Assembly (NCBI GenBank): GCA_028875335.1
Contig: JAPPEF010000339.1
Coordinates: forward strand, 1-14,601
Reading direction: 5' to 3'
Origin: Gemmatimonadota bacterium
GTDB lineage: Bacteria > Latescibacterota > UBA2968 > UBA8231
DNA: 14,601 nt
This document shows, one piece after another, positions 1 to 6,154 of this stretch. Made by a program: the position numbers and the translations under genes. The notes below the pieces were generated by a model. The model was not told where the DNA came from and searched no databases. It was given only the letters and a program-made list of their open reading frames with translations. How positions within the stretch are numbered: the stretch's first letter is position 1; each line of letters opens with the position of its first letter.

Positions 1-313
1 TCATAATGGCGATGGTGACCAGTTCGCCCCATTGCAGACCCCATTGCCGCTTGGGCAGGGCCAGTACCACGTGGACGGTGATCAGCAGAAAAAAAAGCAG
101 GCAGTACGCCGCTGGGGTCGACGAGGAAAAGCCCATGGGCGTGCCCTTGACCAACATGGTGGTATGGGGCACGCCTAGGGCGATGGCAACGCACAGCAGG
201 GCGCCGAGAAACAGGCCGCGGAACGTAATGTGGGCGTTGGGGCGTTCCCGGGCCCGGGGCGCGGCGCGTTCGGCGAGACGGGCCCGCAGACTGGCGGGGA
301 TTTTTCTTTTCAA
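1..313 (-). CDS. N-terminal part of a multi-spanning membrane protein, DUF6785-like (truncated by window edge)
   Basis: The minus strand is open from a TTG at 313-311 to the left edge (104 codons). An in-frame TAG (325-323) lies just upstream and no ATG falls between, so TTG is the only start giving the whole domain; the first ATG is about 50 codons in. The protein begins with a basic cytoplasmic stretch rich in Arg and Ala, then a hydrophobic helix (FRGLFLGALLCVAIALGVP), a short loop with KGTPMGFSSSTP, a second hydrophobic helix (YCLLFFLLITVHVVLAL) and the start of a segment resembling 'W-EL-TI-IM'. This order (FRGL-type first helix, GTP-G loop, then an EL segment) resembles what I remember of DUF6785/DUF6784 membrane proteins of Poribacteria and related groups, whose function is unknown. 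It is transcribed divergently from the sigma-54 activator. The family call is from memory of its pattern; the membrane call is firm. Confidence 0.6.
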   Translation of the reverse strand, partial: MKRKIPASLRARLAERAAPRARERPNAHITFRGLFLGALLCVAIALGVPHTTMLVKGTPMGFSSSTPAAYCLLFFLLITVHVVLALPKRQWGLQWGELVTIAIM

Positions 314-434
314 GTCGGATGCCTAGATTGCAGTCGCTCGATGGGCTGAGTGCGGGGATTTTGTGGAGGCCAAGCCCTGGCCTATCTTTGTCCCAACCTA
401 TGTTTTCCAGCCGAAGTTTGTCAATGTCTTGTTG

Positions 435-447
435 GGTCCGATGGACC
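435..447. promoter_or_regulatory. Short palindrome upstream of the activator start (possible operator)
   Basis: GGTCC-GAT-GGACC is a perfect 5-bp inverted repeat 22 bases before the GTG start at 470. A second inverted repeat, AGGCC-N7-GGCCT, lies at 367-383. Both sit in the 156-bp divergent gap between the membrane-protein gene and the activator gene. They could be operators or RNA hairpins in the 5' leader. Neither resembles the CCACG/CGTGG half-sites at 3652-3714. I see no convincing sigma-70 or sigma-54 promoter in this gap. Confidence 0.2.
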
Positions 448-457
448 ACTTAGAAAA

Positions 458-472
458 GGGAGGGCGGAAGTG
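458..472 (+). promoter_or_regulatory. Ribosome binding site fixing the GTG start of the activator
   Basis: GGGAGGG at 458-464 is followed after five bases by GTG at 470-472. The open frame extends back to an ATG at 350, but that 40-residue extension is cysteine-rich, matches no part of a propeller and has no comparable ribosome binding site in front of it. The GTG is therefore preferred. Confidence 0.75.
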
Positions 473-3400
473 AACGGCGTGAGGGAATCTGCAAAAATCC
501 CGAGACAGAAAAAGTCCTTTGATCGCATTCTAGGGCACCAGTACACCGTCTTCGACGGGCTGGCTGGGATGCAGGTAGAAGACATCTACCAAGATCAGCG
601 CGGCCTGCTGTGGATCGCCACAGCCGACGGAGGCGTAAGCCGGTTCGACGGAACGCACTTCGATACCTTTGGCCTGTCGGATGGGCTTCCCAGTCTCACG
701 GTATCGACCATCGCCGAGGACGCAGACGGGCGACTGCTCTTTGGTACGCTCGGCGGCGGACTGGCGGCCTATGACGAGCGCGGTTTTCAGGTGTACACCA
801 CCGAGCACGGGCTGCCCTCCAACGACATAGTGAGCCTGCAACCGCAGGCCGATGGTTCGATACGGGTGCTGACCGATGGAGGGATAGGCTGGTTTGCCGA
901 GGGGCGATGCGTAGAGCGCGTGACAGAAATTGCGGGTCAGCCGCTAGGGTGGGTGTACGACATGGCCACCGACGCGACGGGTACGACGTGGCTGGCGACG
1001 CAGCAACGGGGGACCATCAGCCTAGACGGTCGGCGCATGAGTGCGGAGAATGGCGCAATGCAGTGGCCGTGGAAGTTTGCCCAAGACGCCTCTGGTCCGC
1101 TTTGGATTGCCTTTCGCTACGTTGGCACCGAAGTCGTGATAGGCCGCTACGATCCAGACAGCCAACGACTCGACCTGATCGAGGCAGACGCAGCTATCGA
1201 AGGGACGGAGGCCGTAAATCACGGTACTCGCCATGTGCGCTTGGACGATAAAGGCCGGTTGTGGATGGCTCGCCAGGGCGTGCTAGTGTACGACGGGAAG
1301 GAATGGCATCCTTTTTCTGCTGGCTTGCCGGATGTTCACTTTTCGGATGCGCGGCTGACCTACGAGGACCGCGAAGGAAATATCTGGGTGGGATTGTGGG
1401 GCGGCGGATTGGTTTTTTGCGATCCGGTCAGTGTCCAGTTATACACCGGAGCGGATGGCCTGCCCGACAGCGGAGTCCACCAGCTCAGCGAAGACCATCA
1501 AGGCCGGGTCTGGATCGGCACGATGGGGGGGCTAGCCTGTCTTGAAGACGGTCGGATTCGCTCAGTGGAGACCGGGCACAAGGTCACGGCGTTGGCGATA
1601 GACCGCCAAGGACAGATCTGGCGCGAGAGCCCCGAGGGGAAGGTAATCAAAGGGGTGGGGAAAGAGGCCCAAGAGATCGAGGTGATAAAAGACAACCGCT
1701 ACGAAGAAATTAAGCTATACCCGGACCAAGAAGGGGGCATAAAGGTCGGCACTTCCGAGGGACGCTTTGGAAGGATAGACGACGACCGTTTTGTAGTGGA
1801 GGAGCAGGGGCCTGTTAATTGCCGAGTCGTGTTGCAGGATAGCGAAGGCACCTTGTGGGTCGGATGCTATGGGGCAACGCCGGCACTGTACTATTACAAA
1901 GATGGCCATTTCCACGCGACTGACATGGCCGGGATGGAAACCGTCGCTTATGTGAGTGCGTTGTGCGATTATGAGGATGCGCTTTGGGTTGGGACGGCCA
2001 ACGGCCTTTTCGCCTTTGACTACCGCACCCAACAGGCGCGTCGGTTTACAGCGGACCAGGGCGATCTGTCCGTCAATGGCATTCTGGCTCTGACGGCCGA
2101 CCCTCAACAGGGGTGTCTGTGGATTGGGACGAGTGGTGGAGGTGTGCTGAAGTACGATGGTCGGGGGTTTCAGAGCATCCGTTTGGGCAAGTCTACCTTG
2201 GAGAATATCGTCGAGGCCATCCTGCGCGATAGCCGGGGTCGGCTGTGGTTTGGGACGCGGGCGGGGCTGATTGCGTACCATCCTGGGGATACGCCTCCGG
2301 GTATCGTGATCCGCCAAGTTGTGGCGGGGCGTCTGTTGGAGATGCCCCAAGCCGTGTCCTGTCCGGATAGCACCCCCGAGATTCAGTTCCACTTCCAGGG
2401 CCTCAGCTTCCGCAGCGGGGCCGAACAGATGCGCTACAGCCACCGGCTCGTCGGCCACGGCCCAGCAGAAGAGTGGAGTGCGTTCACGTCTTCCAACAGA
2501 GTGTCGTACAACCGCGTACCGGCTAGCCAATTCCGCTTTGAGGTGCGGGCCTTAGATCGGGATGGCCTCATGTCGGAAGTCGCTAGCCTCGATGTACAGG
2601 TGTTTGCCGACGAGAAGAGCGTGCGCCTCCAGCGCTTAGAACACATGCTGCGGGATGCGGATCAGGACTTTCTCTATCAGAGCCAAGCCATGACCCAGCT
2701 CTTAGAGAGGATCGAGCAGATGGCCGATACTGATATGACGATGCTGGTGCTAGGCGAGACCGGCGTGGGCAAGGGCGTACTCGCTCAGAGGATCCACAAC
2801 CTGAGCCGATGCCGAGGGCACCCCTTTGTCGCGCTCAATTGCGGCTCCCTGCCCGCTGGGCTGATCGAGAGCGAGTTGTTTGGCCACGAGCGAGGGGCTT
2901 TTACTGGGGCAGTGAAGCGACATATCGGCTGTTTTGAGCGAGCTAACTACGGGACCTTGTTCCTCGATGAAATCGGCGATCTGTCGTTAGAAGTCCAACA
3001 GGCACTGCTCCGCATTCTGGAAAATCGCTACCTGACCCGCGTCGGTGGCGAGAAGTCCATCCCAGTGGATGTGCGGGTGATTGCGGCGACCAACAAGGAT
3101 CTGAAAGAGGCCATCCGGGCGGGGACATTCCGGCAGGATCTGTTTTACCGCTTGAGTGCGTGGCCGGTGAAGCTGCCGCCGCTGCGGGAGCGTCGAGAGG
3201 ATATTCCGCTCTTGGCGGCGCATTTTGCGCGCCGGTATGCCCAAAGTCTGCAGCAACCTGTGCCAGCTTTGGGCGACGGAGTAGTGAATCATTTGCAGGC
3301 GTATGCGTGGCCGGGGAATGTGCGCGAGTTGGAGCATCTGATCTGGCGGGCTGTGGTACTATGCCAAGGGGAGGTCATTCAGATGGAGGATGTGTCGCTG

Positions 3401-3616
3401 GCTTCTGAAGACGAGGCCGAGGAGGGGTCTCCTGAGCCGCCACCCGCGCCAGTTGAAGCCGAATTCAAGGACGAGGAACAGCAAATCGCGGAGGCGCTAC
3501 AAGCGACCAACTGGATGGTCTATGGCGAGCGGGGTGCGGCGCGCTTGTTGGGCATGAACCCGGAGAAGCTGCGCTACCGCATGCAGAAGTACGGGTTGCG
3601 CCGACCGAAGAAGTAG
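470..3616 (+). CDS. Propeller/Y_Y_Y sensor fused to a sigma-54-dependent transcriptional activator
   Basis: A 1048-residue one-component regulator from the GTG start. Residues ~40-603 hold 14 propeller repeats of the type G-x-L-W-I/V-G-T-x-x-G-G-x-x-x-Y/F-D-G, enough for two seven-bladed propellers. Residues ~610-712 form a Y_Y_Y-type beta domain ending in RFEVRALDRDGL. A short helical linker leads to a sigma-54 interaction AAA+ domain from ~734: Walker A GETGVGKG (762-769), the sigma-54-contacting GAFTGA loop (809-814), Walker B GTLFLDEIGD (828-837), arginine-finger region FRQDLFYRL (887-895) and WPGNVREL (947-954). An acidic, proline-rich linker precedes a Fis/HTH_8 helix-turn-helix at 1014-1048 (GAARLLGM, LRYRMQKYGL). 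All residues needed for ATP hydrolysis and open-complex formation are present. There is no signal peptide and no transmembrane helix after Y_Y_Y, where hybrid two-component sensors have one, so it should be cytoplasmic and sense an internal ligand. Its likely target is the sigma-54 promoter just downstream. Confidence 0.93.
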   Translation: MNGVRESAKIPRQKKSFDRILGHQYTVFDGLAGMQVEDIYQDQRGLLWIATADGGVSRFDGTHFDTFGLSDGLPSLTVSTIAEDADGRLLFGTLGGGLAAYDERGFQVYTTEHGLPSNDIVSLQPQADGSIRVLTDGGIGWFAEGRCVERVTEIAGQPLGWVYDMATDATGTTWLATQQRGTISLDGRRMSAENGAMQWPWKFAQDASGPLWIAFRYVGTEVVIGRYDPDSQRLDLIEADAAIEGTEAVNHGTRHVRLDDKGRLWMARQGVLVYDGKEWHPFSAGLPDVHFSDARLTYEDREGNIWVGLWGGGLVFCDPVSVQLYTGADGLPDSGVHQLSEDHQGRVWIGTMGGLACLEDGRIRSVETGHKVTALAIDRQGQIWRESPEGKVIKGVGKEAQEIEVIKDNRYEEIKLYPDQEGGIKVGTSEGRFGRIDDDRFVVEEQGPVNCRVVLQDSEGTLWVGCYGATPALYYYKDGHFHATDMAGMETVAYVSALCDYEDALWVGTANGLFAFDYRTQQARRFTADQGDLSVNGILALTADPQQGCLWIGTSGGGVLKYDGRGFQSIRLGKSTLENIVEAILRDSRGRLWFGTRAGLIAYHPGDTPPGIVIRQVVAGRLLEMPQAVSCPDSTPEIQFHFQGLSFRSGAEQMRYSHRLVGHGPAEEWSAFTSSNRVSYNRVPASQFRFEVRALDRDGLMSEVASLDVQVFADEKSVRLQRLEHMLRDADQDFLYQSQAMTQLLERIEQMADTDMTMLVLGETGVGKGVLAQRIHNLSRCRGHPFVALNCGSLPAGLIESELFGHERGAFTGAVKRHIGCFERANYGTLFLDEIGDLSLEVQQALLRILENRYLTRVGGEKSIPVDVRVIAATNKDLKEAIRAGTFRQDLFYRLSAWPVKLPPLRERREDIPLLAAHFARRYAQSLQQPVPALGDGVVNHLQAYAWPGNVRELEHLIWRAVVLCQGEVIQMEDVSLASEDEAEEGSPEPPPAPVEAEFKDEEQQIAEALQATNWMVYGERGAARLLGMNPEKLRYRMQKYGLRRPKK

Positions 3617-3651
3617 TGCGCAACGCTCCCGAGCATAGAGGCGCGCCGGCC

Positions 3652-3714
3652 AACACGGAAAGTCGTGGAGAATCCACGGAAGATCGTGGAAAGTCCACGG
3701 AAGATCGTGGAAAG
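3652..3714. repeat. 21-bp tandem array of CCACG/CGTGG inverted half-sites, probable activator (UAS) binding array
   Basis: Three head-to-tail 21-bp units. Units 2 (3673-3693) and 3 (3694-3714) are identical; unit 1 (3652-3672) is a degenerate copy with 15 of 21 matches. Each unit contains the core CCACGGAAGATCGTGG, an inverted repeat of CCACG and CGTGG. CGTGG begins at 3664, 3685 and 3706; CCACG begins at 3674 and 3695, with a one-mismatch copy at 3653. Half-sites thus alternate every 10 or 11 bp, all on one face of the helix. The array lies about 145-205 bp upstream of the predicted transcription start, a usual distance for enhancer sites of sigma-54 activators, and directly beside such an activator gene. 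Binding is inferred from position and symmetry. Confidence 0.7.
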
Positions 3715-3781
3715 TCTTGCACGACGGTTGGAGCCGCGCAGCGCAAAGAAATTCGTCTCATACGCTAAGTGCCATTCCTGC

Positions 3782-3813
3782 AATTCTTTAGGGTGCTCCT
3801 AAAGAATTTTTTT
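3782..3813 (+). terminator. Intrinsic terminator downstream of the activator gene
   Basis: AATTCTTTAGG (3782-3792) and CCTAAAGAATT (3798-3808) form a perfect 11-bp stem with a 5-base loop, followed by five further T residues (3809-3813). The stem is AT-rich, so of moderate strength. It closes the activator transcript and lies upstream of the sigma-54 promoter, which separates activator expression from that of the downstream genes. Confidence 0.75.
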
Positions 3814-3831
3814 GTGCGGGGTCTCTTGGGA

Positions 3832-3846
3832 TGGCACGAAATATGC
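3832..3846 (+). promoter_or_regulatory. Sigma-54 (RpoN) -24/-12 promoter
   Basis: TGGCACGAAATATGC matches the sigma-54 consensus TGGCACG-N4-TTGC at all but one defined position (A for T). The invariant GG (3833-3834) and GC (3845-3846) are separated by exactly 10 bases. Transcription would start near 3858, giving an ~80-base leader before the ATG at 3938. The promoter sits between the gene for a sigma-54 activator and a set of exported-protein genes, with a candidate enhancer array upstream. I see no sigma-54-like match of this quality elsewhere in the window. Confidence 0.8.
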
Positions 3847-3924
3847 TCATATCTGATTGATCCTTTACATCCTCTAGTACATAGAGCCGCGCTGGGAACC
3901 GGCTACTACACCCACCCACCGACT

Positions 3925-4008
3925 TTGGAGGTGAACTATGCGCTACGTGCTCTTTGCAATTCTACTGTTGGTCGCTCCGCGCGGCGTGGTTGCCCTAACG
4001 TGGGATTT
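3925..4008 (+). repeat. Leader cassette copy A (RBS, signal peptide, LTWDF)
   Basis: This 84-bp stretch aligns without gaps to 6071-6154, with 63 of 84 bases identical by hand count. It covers the GGAGG ribosome binding site, the ATG, the signal peptide and the codons for the mature start LTWDF. The sharing shows that the 5' ends of the two exported genes have a common origin. Confidence 0.8.
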
Positions 4009-6025
4009 CGCCGACGGCATCACTTGGGGCTGGACCGCCTGGGAAAGTGATTATAGCAATGTAAGTAATGTAAGTAATGTAAGTAGTAGAGACCCACTAC
4101 AGAGCGAAGTCAGCGATGGCGTCTGGCGCATTGCGCCCGTGCCGGGTCGCAGACCCACCGTTGCATTGCGCTCGCCGTTGATCGGCAAAGACTCGGCCCT
4201 GTTCGACCGCCTCACCCTACGGCTGCGCCTCATACACCACAGCCCCACTGAGGGAGCCTTCTCGATGAGGTGGTCCAATGCCGATAACAGATACCTCTCT
4301 GGCGGAGAAGTAGCGTTTGGTATGGGACGCGATCAATCCTATCCCATCGAATGGGAAGACATCACCATAGATCTACGCGCCTTGACAGCAGACCCAGACT
4401 CAGAGTGGGAGATCATCTGGCAGGATACTCTCTTTAATTTTCATATAGACATGCTGTTATATCGGGACTCGCAGGACCTAGAAAATCATCCAAAATTTTT
4501 AGAAATAGACTGGATCCAGCTAACAGGGGCCGAAGAGTTGGCGCAGGGAGAATTGTCGCCTCGGGATATTGCGGTGGAGTTGGAGCCGCCCGGCACGCTG
4601 TTCGCCGACTCCGACTTTTTTCCGCTCGGAGAGGGCATCGGCACCCCAAGCTATCGGCGAGCATCGCACGGTGCGGTGGGCGACGTGGACGGCGATGGCG
4701 ATGCGGATCTCGTGGTGGCCTGGAATCGCCTCGTGGACCGCGAAAGCCAACTGGGCTGGACTGTAGCGTCCAACGACGGGTTAGGCGGCTTTGAACCCAC
4801 CCAAGAGTTCACCTTCTTAACCACATTTGGCCCTCCATTCATGGATCTGTGGGGAAGCGACTTTGACGGCGATGGACTCCTAGATCTGGTCGTTCGTGAA
4901 GGCCAGACTGTCGAAGTATGGTACAACTGGGGCGACGGCTTTGAACCCACCCTGCAACTGTTCGATGTCTGGCCTGTTGGCTTGGCCGATGGCGACGGCG
5001 ACGGCAACGTGGACCTGTTGGTCTCCGACACTTGGTCCCAAGTGACTCTGTGGATCAACGATGGCTACGACTTTGTCCGCAGCGAGGAATTCGTCCTCGA
5101 CAGCAAAGATGCGAGACCCTACCTGACAACCGGACAACCCTTGGGCGAAGCCGCGAGCCTGTTGTGGAATAGCCACTGGACGCCGGGCTCCTGGCAACTG
5201 ACCCGGCCGTGGGCCACCAGTCAAGAACCGCCGCGCTCTTTCCAAGCCGAGGTCAATCCCTACGCCGTGCATTTACTGGCTGATCTCGATGGAAATGGGA
5301 TGGTGGACATACTCGACTCCCCCAAAAGTATTGTGCTCCGCAGCACCGATTACTACGGTTTGGCTCTGTGGCGTCTGGACGCCTCCGGCGTGTTGGCACG
5401 CCATTCCTTGCTCGACTGGAAGGTGCTCCCGACGCACGCAGCCACCGCCAGCGACCTCAACGGCGATGGCGTGCTGGATGTGGCTATGGTCGCTGGCAAC
5501 TTGAGCATCGGTAGTCCGGCTCTATTGGTGTGGCTCGGCCAGCGTAACGGCGCGCCTGTCTTCGAAGGCTACTATCCCCTGCCCGGCGAGGGCAATCAAG
5601 TACTCGCCAGCGATGTCAACGGCGATGGCGATACCGATCTGGTCGTGCTGGGCACAAATCTGGCCAGCGGCTTGGGCGGTGTCTTCGTCTTGATCAACCA
5701 AGGCACTCCGACTACCGCCGTAGCGGCCGAGGTCGCCACTCCAACGGCCTTTTCTTTAGGGGCCAACTATCCCAATCCGTTCAACCCAGCCACGACCATT
5801 CCCTTGGTCGTACCCGCCGGAGCGAGGAACGTGGACTTAACTATCTACAATGTCTTGGGGCAGCCGATGCGCCGAGTGTGGACGGGACCACTGGCGGCGG
5901 GCGAGCATCGGCTGACTTGGGATGGCCGGGATGCGCAGGGTCAACCCGTCGCTACTGGGGTCTATGTGTATCGGGTGCAGGTGGACGGGCAGACGCGCAC
6001 CCGCAAAATGGTTAAACTTGAATAG
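3938..6025 (+). CDS. Exported FG-GAP/VCBS beta-propeller protein with C-terminal sorting tail
   Basis: A 695-residue secreted protein. A signal peptide (basic MR, hydrophobic VLFAILLLVAP, likely cleavage after VVA at residue 19) precedes a ~200-residue beta-rich domain that starts LTWDF and resembles a carbohydrate-binding jelly roll, although I cannot name a CBM family. Residues ~240-600 hold six calcium-loop motifs of D-x-D/N-G-D/N-G type at 249, 308, 351, 449, 506 and 559. The 98-residue gap between the third and fourth leaves room for one motif-less blade, consistent with a seven-bladed integrin-alpha-like propeller. Residues 605-695 are a type IX-like (FlgD-type) sorting tail, with NYPNPFNP at 610-617, IYNVLGQ, TWDGRD and GVYVYRV. 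The protein is therefore probably surface-anchored or secreted. It has a strong ribosome binding site (TTGGAGG) and is the first gene behind the sigma-54 promoter. No catalytic motif was seen; binding or adhesion is the likely role. Confidence 0.88.
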   Translation: MRYVLFAILLLVAPRGVVALTWDFADGITWGWTAWESDYSNVSNVSNVSSRDPLQSEVSDGVWRIAPVPGRRPTVALRSPLIGKDSALFDRLTLRLRLIHHSPTEGAFSMRWSNADNRYLSGGEVAFGMGRDQSYPIEWEDITIDLRALTADPDSEWEIIWQDTLFNFHIDMLLYRDSQDLENHPKFLEIDWIQLTGAEELAQGELSPRDIAVELEPPGTLFADSDFFPLGEGIGTPSYRRASHGAVGDVDGDGDADLVVAWNRLVDRESQLGWTVASNDGLGGFEPTQEFTFLTTFGPPFMDLWGSDFDGDGLLDLVVREGQTVEVWYNWGDGFEPTLQLFDVWPVGLADGDGDGNVDLLVSDTWSQVTLWINDGYDFVRSEEFVLDSKDARPYLTTGQPLGEAASLLWNSHWTPGSWQLTRPWATSQEPPRSFQAEVNPYAVHLLADLDGNGMVDILDSPKSIVLRSTDYYGLALWRLDASGVLARHSLLDWKVLPTHAATASDLNGDGVLDVAMVAGNLSIGSPALLVWLGQRNGAPVFEGYYPLPGEGNQVLASDVNGDGDTDLVVLGTNLASGLGGVFVLINQGTPTTAVAAEVATPTAFSLGANYPNPFNPATTIPLVVPAGARNVDLTIYNVLGQPMRRVWTGPLAAGEHRLTWDGRDAQGQPVATGVYVYRVQVDGQTRTRKMVKLE
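4058..4084 (+). repeat. In-frame 9-bp microsatellite (AATGTAAGT x3)
   Basis: Three perfect copies of AATGTAAGT encode Asn-Val-Ser three times at residues 41-49, just after the signal peptide and the WDF segment. The unit is a whole number of codons, so copy-number change would alter length without a frameshift. Each NVS is formally an N-x-S sequon, but there is no evidence for glycosylation. Confidence 0.9.
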
Positions 6026-6070
6026 GAGATAGGGCTTGGAGATGGGGAGCTAACCTCACGACCACAAACA

Positions 6071-6154
6071 TTGGAGGTACATTATGCGCCGCGTTCTCTT
6101 TGCAATGTTGTTGTTGGCGGCTCCACACGGAGTCTCTGATTTAACGTGGGATTT
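6071..6154 (+). repeat. Leader cassette copy B (RBS, signal peptide, LTWDF)
   Basis: This is the partner of 3925-4008. Similarity continues weakly past the cassette at protein level (GW-A-ES in both proteins) and then ends, where the first gene continues into its beta domain and this gene moves to unrelated sequence. Confidence 0.8.

Larger units (their letters stand above)
3617..3937. other. Regulatory intergenic region between activator and exported-protein operon
   Basis: This 321-base gap has no credible gene; open frames on the minus strand here are low-complexity shadows of the repeat array. It holds, in order, a 21-bp phased repeat array, a terminator hairpin, a sigma-54 promoter and an approximately 80-base 5' leader ending in a strong ribosome binding site (GGAGG, 3927-3931). 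Confidence 0.7.

Noticed and set aside
6..326. Plus-strand open frame of 106 codons at the left edge
   Set aside because: It is rich in Arg, Pro and Ala with no recognisable domain, and lies opposite a minus-strand frame encoding a clear membrane protein with two hydrophobic helices.
367..383. GG-N10-GC match upstream of the activator
   Set aside because: Only the four invariant bases fit (AGGCCA and TGGC around them); it is part of a GC-rich inverted repeat and is expected by chance.
350..469. 40-residue N-terminal extension of the activator from an ATG at 350
   Set aside because: It is cysteine-rich, matches no domain and lacks a ribosome binding site; GTG at 470 has a strong one.
3652..3714. 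CRISPR-like array
   Set aside because: The 21-bp units are directly adjacent without spacers and no cas gene is in the window.
3465..3783. Minus-strand frames over the repeat array (Ser/Val/Arg-rich)
   Set aside because: The low-complexity peptides come from the 21-bp DNA repeat itself and overlap the activator gene end.
5394..5411. Second sigma-54-like site (TGGCACG followed by TTGCT)
   Set aside because: GG and GC are 13 bases apart instead of 10, and the site is inside the FG-GAP coding sequence.
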